A stretch of 64,000 nt of DNA from Bacillota bacterium (GCA_023419605.1 JAEZXR010000125.1:1-64000); one strand, 5' to 3'. Numbered from the stretch's first letter, positions 46,335 to 54,834 are shown. Numbers and translations are program-made. The notes: generated by a model not told the origin, from the sequence alone.

Positions 46335-46988
46335 AATCGAGTAGGAGGGGCGATAAGCCCCCGTCCCCTCACACCACCGTATGTACCGTTCGGTATACGG
46401 CAGTTCAATAGCATAAGTGCGGTTTTCGAAGAGACTCGTAACGAGCAGGAAAGTTATAATATCCTGCCTGTACGAGTCTCTTGTTGTCAATAGCTATGAT
46501 GAGAATTGGACTTCCGGCCACACGCCAGTGGTCTGATCGGGAGTTTCACCCTTGGTAAGCCTGCCAGTCGAGTATACCGAGTTTTCGAAGTCGCAGATTC
46601 TGGTCTTTGGCTTCTTCCCCTGCTTTCAAATGTACATCCGAATCCGACGTTTCAGCCATTCATTCTAACTTTTCAATGTGGCCTTGATGTTGACAATATA
46701 GTAATAGCCTATCCATCCTCGGATGTACTTCTCATCGTCTTTCATCATTGCTCGAGCGCCTTCGGCTGGCTTCAATTTGTTTTCTCCTTCAGTTTCCGTT
46801 TTGCTTTCTTCAAGGATTTCTTGTGGGTGCGGATATATATCCCCTGCCCGTTCTTACCCAATGTAAAGCCCATAAACTTGAATTCCGGAGAAAACATACT
46901 CGTTGCTGTGACTCGTTTCCATATTCATCTTACTTCTTTCAGCCGTTCGGCAAGAGTTTGCTCTGTCATGGTACTACCCCCGGCCGGG
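46335..46988 (-). mobile_element. 3' fragment of a group II intron with maturase remnant, antisense
   Basis: On the minus strand the right side encodes, with frame breaks, the end of a group II intron maturase (FKFMGFTLGKNGQGIYIRTH then KKSLKKAKRKLKEK, about 46785-46900). It is followed by the intron's 3' end: GAACTGCCGTATACCGAACG, then GGTGTGAGGGGACGGGGGC, closing in CTCCTACTCGAT at 46335. No intact protein remains. A longer frame on the plus strand here (46506-47102) is only its shadow. Confidence 0.65.
46429..46482. repeat. perfect inverted repeat inside the intron remnant
   Basis: AAGAGACTCGTA (46429-46440) pairs with TACGAGTCTCTT (46471-46482), with AGCAGGA/TCCTGCC pairing inside. It sits between the intron's 3' domains and the maturase remnant and is not part of the normal intron core as I know it. 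Function unknown. Confidence 0.5.
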
Positions 46989-47075
46989 CGGAGTAAAAAT
47001 AATTTCAAAAACGGTAGCTATGATTGTATATTCACAATACATGTATTAGTAAAATATAGTATAATTAAAATTGTT

Positions 47076-47164
47076 CTGCCGACATCTTTTTTGTATACTT
47101 AAGGCACATTGAAACGGTAACACTGATAAAAAAGGCGTAAAGCCCAATAGAATATGGGTTTACG
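47076..47164 (+). repeat. attachment-site-like repeat, copy 3, with terminator
   Basis: A frame reads ADIFFVYLRHIETVTLIKKA and stops at 47138-47140, the same design as copies 1, 2 and 4. A hairpin CGTAAAgCCC / GGGTTTACG (47136-47164) overlaps the stop. It lies between the intron remnant and the MFS gene. Confidence 0.55.
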
Positions 47165-47632
47165 GCGTTGTGATTTACTACACCGAAAATGAAAAAGGCC
47201 ACTGATAAAAAATGAATTTCAGTAAAAATTAAAAAATAGGGCGATTTTATTTAGAAGAGGATAAAACCGATCTTTTCTATAAATATCTTGATATGGCGGC
47301 TGAATGTGGGTATAATCCGGTTGAGGAGATTTAATAAAAGAGTCACAGTGGCCTCTGAATGTTCCAGCATCCAGAGGAGCATGCGGTAGAATACGGTTAC
47401 CTACACGCAGCGCATATTATATTCTGCACATTTTAAAAATTTGATATGATATATTCATTCTTCATATTTGCGTTAATTGCTTAAGGAGTGAATTTTGTCG
47501 AGGCAGGAATTCAAAGCAACTATAAAATGGCATGAAAACATGAAGACGGACTATGTAATTTTGGCGACGGAATATTTATAACTGCGAAAAAGGAAAAAGT
47601 TTAGATAATTAGATAACAGGTGGAGAAATATT
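47165..47632 (+). other. gene-poor stretch with coding tails
   Basis: Two short tails are visible: EEDKTDLFYKYLDMAAECGY then NPVEEI-stop (to about 47334), and CNFGDGIFITAKKEKV-stop (to about 47604). Neither has a start or ribosome site. They look like 3' ends of lost genes. AGGTGG before 47633 serves the MFS gene. Confidence 0.4.
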
Positions 47633-48997
47633 ATGAACACTATTTCACAAAGAATTGAAAAATTACCCACTACACCTATGCTTTGGCGGGTGCTGTTTTT
47701 GACAGGTATCGGATGGCTGTTTGATGCCATGGATCAAGGAATGGTTTCAGGTGTTATGGCTTCCATCGGCAAGGACTGGGAGCTTACACCTTCCGATTTG
47801 GGCTTGCTTGGAAGCGCCTCTGCGGTAGGAATGGCCATAGGTGCGGCCATCGCAGGAATGACTTCCGACAAATGGGGAAGAAGAACAGTTGTTTCAATTA
47901 CCCTTGTATTATACGGGGGGGCCAGTGTCTTGTCCGGTATAGCACCTAGTTTCGGGTTTTTGCTTTTATTTAGATTTTTAACGGGATTAGGTTTAGGTGG
48001 AGAGCTTCCCGCTGCATCAACTCTGGTAAGTGAATTTTCACCTGCAAAAGTCCGGGGGCGCATGGTTGTGATGTTGGAGAGCTTTTGGGCCTGGGGTTGG
48101 ATTATCGCCGCATTGATTGCTTATCTCCTGATTCCGCTTTATGGTTGGCGCATGGGTTTCTTTCTGGGAGGAGTTCCTGCATTGTATGCCGCTTATTTAA
48201 GAAGAGCTATCCCGGAATCACCACGGTATTTGGAGCAAAAAGGACGTTTTAAGGAAGCTGATGAAATTGTAAGTAAGATGGAACAGCAAGCTGGAATTAG
48301 CAATGTAGCGGGTGATAGAGCCAAAAATGTCCAGGAAACCACGGCTGCTCCATCCATAAATTCCAAAACAGGTAATATCACCATTTCATCATTATGGTCC
48401 CCTGCTTACCGCAGGCGCACCTTCATGCTGTGGATTTTATGGCTGGGTATCAATTTCGGCTACTATGGCTTTGTTTTATGGACACCCACTCTGCTTGTGG
48501 GAAAAGGCTTCAGTTTAGTAAAAGGTTTTGAATTCACTCTGATAATGAGTCTTGCCCAATTGCCCGGCTATTACAGCGCAGCTTGGCTCATAGAAAAGCT
48601 TGGCCGTAAATATGTTTTGGTCCTCTACCTGGCCGGAACTGCCTTGTCTGCATATCTATACGGTCAGGCAGCAACAGTAACAGCCGTGCTTATATTTGGC
48701 TGTCTGCTATACTTTTTCAGTCTGGGAGCCTGGGGTGTGGTATATGCTTACACACCTGAAGTTTATCCAACCGGTGCCAGAGGCAGCGGAGCAGGCTGGG
48801 CAGCAGCTGTAGGCAGGATTGGTGCCATAGCCGCCCCATATATAGTCGGATTAGTTTATGAGTCCAAGGGCAAGGAGGCAGGTTTTTCCTATGTGTTTAT
48901 AATGCTTACCATAGTCTTTGCGCTTGTAGCGGTAGTCACTGCCATTGCAGGTGTTGAGACTAAAGGCAGGACTCTTGATGAAATAAATGCTGCTTGA
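47633..48997 (+). CDS. MFS transporter (sugar/metabolite porter type, NiaP-like)
   Basis: A 454-residue transporter with 12 predicted membrane helices. Visible are the loop 2-3 motif DKWGRRTVV, the helix-4 run RFLTGLGLGGELPAASTLVS with the motif typical of MFS metabolite porters, PESPRYL after helix 6, and EVYPTGARGSGAGWAAAVGR in the second half. This resembles the aromatic-acid/nicotinate and sugar porter branch; the substrate cannot be read from sequence. AGGTGGAG precedes the ATG. It is followed by a small frame with its own ribosome site. Confidence 0.85.
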   Translation: MNTISQRIEKLPTTPMLWRVLFLTGIGWLFDAMDQGMVSGVMASIGKDWELTPSDLGLLGSASAVGMAIGAAIAGMTSDKWGRRTVVSITLVLYGGASVLSGIAPSFGFLLLFRFLTGLGLGGELPAASTLVSEFSPAKVRGRMVVMLESFWAWGWIIAALIAYLLIPLYGWRMGFFLGGVPALYAAYLRRAIPESPRYLEQKGRFKEADEIVSKMEQQAGISNVAGDRAKNVQETTAAPSINSKTGNITISSLWSPAYRRRTFMLWILWLGINFGYYGFVLWTPTLLVGKGFSLVKGFEFTLIMSLAQLPGYYSAAWLIEKLGRKYVLVLYLAGTALSAYLYGQAATVTAVLIFGCLLYFFSLGAWGVVYAYTPEVYPTGARGSGAGWAAAVGRIGAIAAPYIVGLVYESKGKEAGFSYVFIMLTIVFALVAVVTAIAGVETKGRTLDEINAA

Positions 48998-49021
48998 AGA
49001 CATAAAAAGGAGCATATCACA

Positions 49022-49171
49022 ATGAATGAATTTTATTCGCTACCGTTTTGCGATACTCCCTTTCTTTATTTCCAGGGCCTTTCTCGGTTTAAAAACGGAG
49101 AGATCACGTATGAAACCACAGTTGAATTTCAGCTAAATAAAATGAGGATAATAATGAAGCTTTTGAGATAA
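49022..49171 (+). CDS. short frame behind the MFS gene, possibly a truncated gene start
   Basis: ATG at 49022 has AAAAGGAG 9 nt upstream, so it is likely translated. The 49 residues open MNEFYSLPFCDTPFLYFQGL and end with a basic run. The next gene fragment (49215) begins soon after in another frame. It may be the start of a gene cut short by rearrangement. Family unknown. Confidence 0.4.
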   Translation: MNEFYSLPFCDTPFLYFQGLSRFKNGEITYETTVEFQLNKMRIIMKLLR

Positions 49172-49214
49172 AAGAGGAATAACCGTTTCCATTTATAAAA
49201 ATTAAACAGGATGA

Positions 49215-49637
49215 GGACATGACATTATCGCGGGAGTTAAAGGTGGAGGTGATACGGTTCTAGATGCCTTTATCGACTATATGAAAGAGGGGCTTCTGTT
49301 ATTTCGAACTCATTCATGGTCTGATAAAAATTTACGAGACGGTATCTATGACCCAAAGACAGAACCTGCCTGTGTTGGAATACTGCCCAATCTTTTTATG
49401 AAAAGAGTAGGGGCTGTTCGTGAAATCAATTTTTATGGTCATTATTCGACTCACGGGGATGTGTCAAAGAATTATGATAAGCTGCTTATTCCAATGATAC
49501 ATAGGGGGATCGCCAAGGAAGTGAAAATCGGAGATGCCTCTTCCTATGTAGTCGAAGTGAAGCCTATGGCAGACTGGGTCATAGGACTATTGAAGAAAAA
49601 CCCCTCTTTATTTGATGATGATCAGCCAATTGAATAG
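49215..49637 (+). pseudogene. aminoglycoside N3-acetyltransferase-like (AAC(3)) remnant
   Basis: The frame opens after a TGA at 49212 and reads GVKGGGDTVLDAFIDYMKEG, LLLFRTHSWSDKNLRDGIYD and then EPACVGILPNLFMKRVGAV. This matches the N-terminal part of antibiotic acetyltransferases (YDP-x-x-x-P-x-x-VG-x-[IL]P). It then jumps to the family's end: GDVSKNYDKLLIPMI and KIGDASSYVVEVKPMADWV. The first part and about 100 middle residues are missing, so the protein should be inactive. I see no resistance function left. Confidence 0.6.
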
Positions 49638-49729
49638 CAATAATGTGATGTTTCTTTGCAGTGACTAAGCAGGGTTTATTGCAGGGAAAAGTTTGGTGAC
49701 AGCTTTTGGAGCAGGAAGTAAAATGAAAT

Positions 49730-49824
49730 TCCACCGGCAAGGGGGTGCCAGCTTCAAACGGCATTTTTTTATCTTCTCAACGCACGTTGAGTGTGTGGTC
49801 CTGTTGCAAAGAGAAAAACGCTGA
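49730..49824 (+). repeat. attachment-site-like repeat, copy 4
   Basis: CACCGGCAAGGGGGTGCCAG and CTTCAAACGGCATTTTTTT match copy 1 closely, then IFSTHVECVVLLQREKR-stop (49822-49824). This is the copy closest to an RlmD-type tail. It marks the border between the AAC(3) remnant and the next block. 49638-49729 holds no gene. Confidence 0.6.
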
Positions 49825-49838
49825 AATAGCAATCGGAT

Positions 49839-50024
49839 ATGATTGAAGAAGGGGTAAATAGGGGCAAAATACAGGCAATAAGCTTATGCCGTCCTCTTAT
49901 TTGCGAACCTGAACTTCCAAGTATTTGGGAATCAGAGAACAGAAGAAAATCGAAGTGTATATTGTGCAATCAATGTTTTGACTTTAAAAGTGGATTTGGG
50001 TGTAAAGGTTTTTTAACTAAGTGA
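49839..50024 (+). pseudogene. old-yellow-enzyme (NADH:flavin oxidoreductase) C-terminal remnant
   Basis: The frame reads MIEEGVNRGKIQAISLCRPL, then ICEPELPSIWESENRRKSKC and CNQCF. It matches the end of the flavin-binding barrel (S-[MR]-x-RP-[LF]-I-x-[ED]P-[DE]LP) and the C-x2-C cluster of NADH:flavin oxidoreductases. The N-terminal 85 percent or more is missing, so it is a fragment. It begins right after copy 4 of the repeat. Confidence 0.6.
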
Positions 50025-50171
50025 AATAAATGTCAGGCGTGCCTGGCACTTTATGTGTTTTGCCGATTCTGGATGAGGGCTTACTTAATGTTTTTAGGCA
50101 ATTTAATGAAAAGTAGAATCGGCAGAGTGCCTCAGCAGGCTGTCTCTCAAGTACTCAATCCAATCTTTGAT

Positions 50172-50279
50172 CCTATATAGAATCGGATTTGAAACCTCTA
50201 ATTCAACGAGCATGCAGCCAATGGTTTTGGGGATGCTTACGAAATTGAATTAGTTGGTTCAAACCGAATTCTATATAGG
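50172..50279. repeat. 108-nt imperfect palindrome, copy A
   Basis: CCTATATAGAAT (50172-50183) pairs with ATTCTATATAGG (50268-50279). Inside, GGATTTGAAAC and CTAATTCAA pair with the matching runs GGTTCAAACC and TTGAATTAG. The centre holds GCATGCAGCCAATGG and TTTTGGGGATGC. A second element at 60007 has the same length, ends and centre. 50025-50434 holds no other gene. Confidence 0.7.
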
Positions 50280-50350
50280 CATTGTCTAAAGTAAGGGCGA
50301 TATAAACCTTGACGGATCCGTGTGCTTTTTTATAGGAAAATAAAAATATT

Positions 50351-50395
50351 AAAACCCTCTACTGTCGTACCAGGGTTTTAGTTGTATGCTATAAT
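50351..50395 (+). promoter_or_regulatory. promoter and inverted repeat before the MerR gene
   Basis: An extended -10 box TGC-TATAAT ends at 50395. AAAACCCT and AGGGTTTT (50351-50379) form an inverted repeat over its -35 region. It may be a MerR operator or a small terminator for upstream transcripts. Confidence 0.45.
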
Positions 50396-50434
50396 GAAAA
50401 ATACAATTTGGGTAACTAAAGAGGGAGGTATTCA

Positions 50435-51169
50435 ATGAGAACCTATAGCACTTCTGAAATTGCCGGAATAATGGGGATACATCCAAACACTGCTATGTTA
50501 TACGAGAAATGGGGCTACATTGCTCCTGTTGAAAGAAAAGAAAATGGCTACAGGGTTTATACCGAAACCCATCTGGAGCAGATAAAATTGGTAAGAATAT
50601 TATTAAGAAGCGAATTAATTAAATGCTATATGAAGTTTGAAGTTCAAAATATTATAAGAAGTGCGGCTCAGGGGGATTTGGAAAAGGCTTTAGATCTAAG
50701 CAGGGAGTATCTAACACATATACAAAACGAAAAGAATAATGAACATAAGGTTATGAAAGTAATCCAGAAAATATTAGAAAGTGATTCACTGGAAGAAAAG
50801 AATATTCCATTAAATAGAAGTGGAGCTGCAAAACTGCTTGGAGTGTCAATAAATGTCATTGTATACTGGGAGAGAAACGGACTTCTTGAAGTACCAAGAA
50901 GCAAAAATGGCTATCGCGTATATGGAGAGAATGAAATAAAGCTGCTTAGAGTCATTAATACCTTGAGGCAGGAAAACTACAGCACACATTGCATAGGCAG
51001 GATGCTTAAAAGGCTGGAAACTAAAGGTAATGAAAGTGATATCTTTATATTCAAAGAAACAGAGGACTCGGATGGCTGGCTGTTGTCTTCCCTGTCTGAG
51101 GCGGAGTGTAATGTAAAGGAATTGATTGATTATATAGGTGAGTTAATAAATAAAAAAACAGAAATTTAA
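50435..51169 (+). CDS. MerR-family regulator with two HTH domains
   Basis: A 244-residue protein with two MerR-type winged helices. The first covers about 1-70: YSTSEIAGIMGIHPNTAMLY then NGYRVYTETHLEQIKLVRIL. The second covers about 128-195: LNRSGAAKLLGVSINVIVYW then NGYRVYGENEIKLLRVI. MerR proteins normally have one such domain and a dimer helix; the duplication may let one chain bind the operator alone. No cysteine metal site is seen, so a metal role is unlikely. GGGAGG precedes the ATG. The Imm-5-like gene follows after 12 nt and is likely its target. Confidence 0.85.
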   Translation: MRTYSTSEIAGIMGIHPNTAMLYEKWGYIAPVERKENGYRVYTETHLEQIKLVRILLRSELIKCYMKFEVQNIIRSAAQGDLEKALDLSREYLTHIQNEKNNEHKVMKVIQKILESDSLEEKNIPLNRSGAAKLLGVSINVIVYWERNGLLEVPRSKNGYRVYGENEIKLLRVINTLRQENYSTHCIGRMLKRLETKGNESDIFIFKETEDSDGWLLSSLSEAECNVKELIDYIGELINKKTEI

Positions 51170-51181
51170 AGAGGTGCAATT

Positions 51182-51667
51182 ATGAGGGGCGGAAAGAAAG
51201 ATAGTTATATGGGTGATGTAGGAATAATAAGAAAAATTGATGATATTCCTGAGTTAAAAGATGAACTTATTGCTGCATTTGATAGTAAAAGTCATAGTCA
51301 TAAGGCTATTTCATGTTATAGTCTACTATTAGCCCAACATATTTTGGATTTAACCAATATACAACCTTGTGATGCAATTAATGAATGTTTTGATATCAAT
51401 AGGAAATGGCAAGAAGGAAAAGCAAGGTTCCAAGAGGCAAGGAATGTAGCTTTTAAGATACACAGATTAGCTCGCGAGGAAAGAGACCCCATAAAAGTAA
51501 AAGTTTTAAGAGTTATGGGACAAGTTGCTGCTACTCCTCATGTGAAGAGACATGCATTAATCGCTTCAGATTATGCAATAACTTTAATAAATTTAATGTA
51601 TCCTAAAAATTTAGAGGAAGTAAGTAAAGAAAGAAAAACCCAAATTGAATTAATGAAGAGTGTTTAA
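51182..51667 (+). CDS. putative immunity protein (Imm-5-like)
   Basis: A 161-residue helical protein with the segment ARFQEARNVAFKIHRLAREE (about 80-99) and the run GQVAATPHVKRHALIASDYA (about 118-137), a pattern known from proteins annotated as Imm-5-like. GAGGTG precedes the ATG. It is co-transcribed with the double-HTH MerR gene, which suggests a small-molecule or stress response rather than toxin immunity. No toxin gene is near. Confidence 0.65.
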   Translation: MRGGKKDSYMGDVGIIRKIDDIPELKDELIAAFDSKSHSHKAISCYSLLLAQHILDLTNIQPCDAINECFDINRKWQEGKARFQEARNVAFKIHRLAREERDPIKVKVLRVMGQVAATPHVKRHALIASDYAITLINLMYPKNLEEVSKERKTQIELMKSV

Positions 51668-51719
51668 TAAAAAGATTTAGCGCTATAAATTAAGATTTGC
51701 CGAGGAGGTTATGAGTATA

Positions 51720-52445
51720 ATGCGAAGCAAAGATAATTTATATACTATACAGGAGAATAACAATTTACAAATAGTTGAATGTTACCGGAACGCAATACCC
51801 GGAGAAATCATTACTTTCGGCACTTACCCACAGAGTGCGGATGGAACTGATGTAACACCGATAAAGTGGCGGGTGCTGCAAAATTCAGGGAGTGAGCTGT
51901 TCATTTTGAGCGAGTACATTTTGGACTGCAAGCGGTATCACGGCAAGTCCATGGATATTACGTGGTATGATTGCGTGGATATTACGTGGCGTGACTGTGA
52001 TCTGCGCAAGTGGCTGAACGATGAATTCTATGACACTGCATTCACTGCCACAGAGAAGGAATTTATAAAGACGACTCATTGCACGGACAACGGAGAAGGC
52101 AGCCCGGATACGGAGGACAAGGTTTTTTTGCTTAGCGTTAATGAGATAAAGGATGTATCTGATAAACACGGTAAGGATTTGCGGCGTGCTGTTGGAACAG
52201 ACTTTGCCAAAACGAAAAAGCCTGATGGATGTTATCTTTATGTATATGATAAAACGAACAAAGATAACTATATTATTAGAAGCGGCGAAGAAGTTGGCTG
52301 TTCCTGGTGGTGGCTGCGAACACAAGGAAACAAGCCTTCGCGTGCGTTTTTTGTCGGCACAGGTTGCAGTATTCGCAGCTACGCGAATGTCAGTGCAGCC
52401 CGTGACGGTGTGCGCCCCGCTTTAAAACTAAGTCTGCTATGGTAA
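51720..52445 (+). CDS. DUF6273 (C-type-lectin-like fold) protein
   Basis: A 241-residue protein with the pattern ITFGTYPQSADGTDVTPIKW (about 28-47), CDLRKWLNDEFYD, CSWWWLRTQG and the closing GVRPALKL. This is the DUF6273 signature, a fold related to formylglycine-generating enzymes and lectins. No signal peptide is seen, so it is probably cytoplasmic. The ATG at 51720 is 11 nt behind AGGAGG; the ATG at 51711 is too close to it. Function unknown. Confidence 0.7.
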   Translation: MRSKDNLYTIQENNNLQIVECYRNAIPGEIITFGTYPQSADGTDVTPIKWRVLQNSGSELFILSEYILDCKRYHGKSMDITWYDCVDITWRDCDLRKWLNDEFYDTAFTATEKEFIKTTHCTDNGEGSPDTEDKVFLLSVNEIKDVSDKHGKDLRRAVGTDFAKTKKPDGCYLYVYDKTNKDNYIIRSGEEVGCSWWWLRTQGNKPSRAFFVGTGCSIRSYANVSAARDGVRPALKLSLLW

Positions 52446-52586
52446 AAAGCAGTGCATTCCAAGGCGTAAGTTTTGACTGTTCCACCGTTTCGTGGGCGTA
52501 GCAGCTAAATTTTTGATGTTTTTCATCTATAATTAGGCAAAAGCCCTTATAATTTATATTCTGCTTTTGATAGAAGGGAAATAGAA

Positions 52587-53408
52587 ATGAGAGATATTAA
52601 GTATAGTATTGATAAGATAATTGATTCATTAAAAAACATAAAAGGACTTGAGGCAATCGTGCTTGGTGGTTCTCGTGCGAGAGGGACTCACAGTTCCGAT
52701 TCTGATATTGACGTTGGTTTATATTACGACAAGGAAACAATCGACTTGTCTCTATTAGAAAAGAGAGTGCAAGAATTGGATCAAGAGCATAGAGAAAACC
52801 TTCTTGCAAAGCCCGGAGAATGGGGAAAATGGGTAGATGGCGGCTGTTGGCTTATGATTGACAATTTACCTGTGGACTTTATTTTGCGAGATGTAAATCG
52901 GGTACAAAAAGCGATTCAGGAGTGCCGAGAAGGAATTGTTACTCCACATTATCAAACTGGGCATCCGCATGCCTATTTTAACGTAATGTATATGGGGGAA
53001 TTGGCAGTCAGTAAGTTCCTATGGAGTAAGGGCGATGAAATATGCAAGCTGAAAAGCATTGCTGAAGATTATCCACCGAAATTAAAGAAAGAGATCCTTC
53101 ATCTTTTTTCCTTTGAGGCCGGTTTTTCACTGATGCTGGCAGAAAAGAATGCTGCCAGAGATGATGCTTATTATGTAGTAGCTCACCTTGTTCGTTCCAT
53201 ATCTGCACTTAATCAAGTGCTCTTTGCATTAAATGAACAATACTGCATCAATGAGAAAAAAGCTGTGAAGATGATTGATACATTTAATATTCACCCTGAT
53301 AATTACAAAAACAGAGTGGATACTATTTTTTCTTTTGCTGCTATTGATTTGTTAGGTGCGTGTAACCATCTGAAAGAATTAATAAACGAAGTCAACGAGT
53401 TGATTTAG
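52587..53408 (+). CDS. nucleotidyltransferase-fold protein
   Basis: A 273-residue protein with the polymerase-beta nucleotidyltransferase core GGSRARGTHSSDSDIDVGLYY (first 20 residues: about 26-45), giving the GS and two-aspartate metal site, and a third acidic site in LPVDFILRD (about 94-102). The rest is helical. Such proteins transfer a nucleotide to small molecules (as in aminoglycoside nucleotidylation), to tRNA or to toxins. The substrate is unknown. AGAAGGGAA precedes the ATG. It ends 33 nt before repeat copy 5. Confidence 0.8.
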   Translation: MRDIKYSIDKIIDSLKNIKGLEAIVLGGSRARGTHSSDSDIDVGLYYDKETIDLSLLEKRVQELDQEHRENLLAKPGEWGKWVDGGCWLMIDNLPVDFILRDVNRVQKAIQECREGIVTPHYQTGHPHAYFNVMYMGELAVSKFLWSKGDEICKLKSIAEDYPPKLKKEILHLFSFEAGFSLMLAEKNAARDDAYYVVAHLVRSISALNQVLFALNEQYCINEKKAVKMIDTFNIHPDNYKNRVDTIFSFAAIDLLGACNHLKELINEVNELI

Positions 53409-53440
53409 GATGATTTACCAAATTACCTGAAAAATCACAT

Positions 53441-53519
53441 TTTAGGCGACTTTTTTAGAAATTATCCTGCCCGTCAAGGCCCCACCAGCTTCAAGCTGAC
53501 AGAAGAAAATGCTTTTTAA
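53441..53519 (+). repeat. attachment-site-like repeat, copy 5 (partial)
   Basis: TTTAGGCGACTTTTTTAG, CCCGTCAAGGCCCCACCAGC and TTCAAGCTGACAG follow the same order as copy 1 (AAGGCGATTTTTTC, CAAGGGGGTACCAGC, TTCAAGCGGCA). The HVE-coding end is missing or changed. It marks the right edge of the mosaic. Confidence 0.45.
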
Positions 53520-53579
53520 CGTAAATATATTTTACGGCAAAAATGTCAATAAAATTATTGGTTTATGGTTAGAACTTGG

Positions 53580-53608
53580 GCTTGAAGCCTTGTAAGATGG
53601 CTTCAAGC
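53580..53608. terminator. hairpin terminator before the methyltransferase gene
   Basis: GCTTGAAGCC (53580-53589) pairs perfectly with GGCTTCAAGC (53599-53608), then TGTTCCTTTTT. It may serve transcripts from both sides. Confidence 0.6.
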
Positions 53609-53654
53609 TGTTCCTTTTTCGTATACGTACTGTTGGGTGCCGGCAATTCACTAA

Positions 53655-54308
53655 TTATTTACTTTTTATTCCATTCTCTTTAACATTCTTTTTACATTTT
53701 ACAATTATAAATTCCAACGGAGGTTTATTTTCCATATTCTTAACCGGTTCATCAATTTCTGAAAACTCTATCAATCCATATTTTCCAAATTCCTGTTTTA
53801 GTGAATCAGCATCATAAAAGAACATTTTCACGCCTTTCATTATCTCGAATCGATCTTTACTCAGCTGTTTGCCTTTTCCAAACATCGGAGCTTTTTTTGA
53901 AACTGCTGTAAAAACCATATATCCGTTTGGTTTTAGCTGACTATAGCAGTCCTTAATCAATTTTCTTCTTTCACGATTACTTAATAAATGAATAAGTGCA
54001 TAGCAAAATATACCGTCATAAAGTTTGTTATCAAAAGGCATGTCAGTTACTGACCCATGATGGATTTTAAAATCAAGTCCGTTTTGCCTTGCCAAATCAA
54101 TGGCTGTTTTTGAAATCTCAATACCTGTTACATTAATTCCGTTTTCATAAAAGATCTTTGCATTTCTGCCGTATCCAATGCCCGGGATCAATATCTCCTT
54201 AACTTTCTTCTCAAGGAAAAAGTTCTTTGTCAAAATTGCTGAATCTGAAGGTTCAAATCCCCACATCATCTGTTTTTCTATAAAACTTGATTCCCAGAAT
54301 TCCGTCAT
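53655..54308 (-). CDS. class I SAM-dependent methyltransferase
   Basis: A 217-residue soluble enzyme with the Rossmann glycine loop EILIPGIGYGRN (about 38-49), the acidic strand end INVTGIEISKTAI (about 57-69), and DGIFCYALIHLL (about 98-109). The order fits the small-molecule branch (thiopurine or tellurite-resistance type). The substrate is unknown. AAAGGAG lies about 8 nt before the ATG on the minus strand. The gene stands alone between a terminator and the Rrf2 gene. Confidence 0.82.
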   Translation of the reverse strand: MTEFWESSFIEKQMMWGFEPSDSAILTKNFFLEKKVKEILIPGIGYGRNAKIFYENGINVTGIEISKTAIDLARQNGLDFKIHHGSVTDMPFDNKLYDGIFCYALIHLLSNRERRKLIKDCYSQLKPNGYMVFTAVSKKAPMFGKGKQLSKDRFEIMKGVKMFFYDADSLKQEFGKYGLIEFSEIDEPVKNMENKPPLEFIIVKCKKNVKENGIKSK

Positions 54309-54420
54309 ACCTTTATCTCCTTTTAAAAAAATATATTTTTATAATATACACATTAAAGACTCATAATATCTATAATTGAAGTATAAAAAAGCATATCTTA
54401 TGGCTGAATATATGCAAGAA

Positions 54421-54834
54421 TTATTCCTCATGTATTCCATTGGATTTTATATTTGAGACGACTTCATAGAGCTTTTTACTCTGCAGGTATGTCTCCATCA
54501 CATTTTCTGCTTCTGACATTACTTTTAGTATATGACACTGGCCTTCCTCCTGTAAGTCACAGCTAAATAATGCTCCAGTTCCTTCGGTTGCCTTGATCAC
54601 GTCCATAAATGAAATGTCCTCTTTCTTTTTACGCAGAACATAACCACCGTTCACACCCGGAGTTGACTGAATTATACCAGCCTTCACCAGCTGCGTTAAA
54701 ATCTTTGAAAGATACGTAGCAGATATATTAAGGTGGTTCGCTAATGGCTGTAAACTCAAATTATCATTTTTATCATATTTAATCATATATGCAACGATAT
54801 GGAGTGCATAGTTTGTAGCTTTCGTATACTTCAA
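54421..54834 (-). CDS. Rrf2-family transcriptional regulator
   Basis: A 137-residue winged-helix protein opening KYTKATNYALHIVAYMI, with the recognition helix ISATYLSKILTQLVKAGII and the wing STPGVNGGYVL. Rrf2 proteins often hold an Fe-S cluster through three cysteines; only two are seen here (FSCDLQEEGQCHI), so cluster binding is uncertain. Translation starts at TTG (54834), supported by AGGGAGGT six nt upstream. I see no target gene next to it. Confidence 0.85.
   Translation of the reverse strand: MKYTKATNYALHIVAYMIKYDKNDNLSLQPLANHLNISATYLSKILTQLVKAGIIQSTPGVNGGYVLRKKKEDISFMDVIKATEGTGALFSCDLQEEGQCHILKVMSEAENVMETYLQSKKLYEVVSNIKSNGIHEE

Noticed and set aside
46506..47102. 198-codon open frame on the plus strand
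   Set aside because: It is antisense to the decayed group II intron maturase; the minus strand gives the recognisable protein segments.
50172..50279. Insertion sequence ends
   Set aside because: No transposase frame fits inside 108 nt and I see no clear target duplication at either palindrome, so it is listed as a repeat of unknown nature rather than an IS.
51720..52445. DUF6273 protein as the variable target of a diversity-generating retroelement
   Set aside because: The fold is related to such targets, but I see no template repeat and no matching reverse transcriptase; the only RT trace (46.8 kb) is group II intron type.
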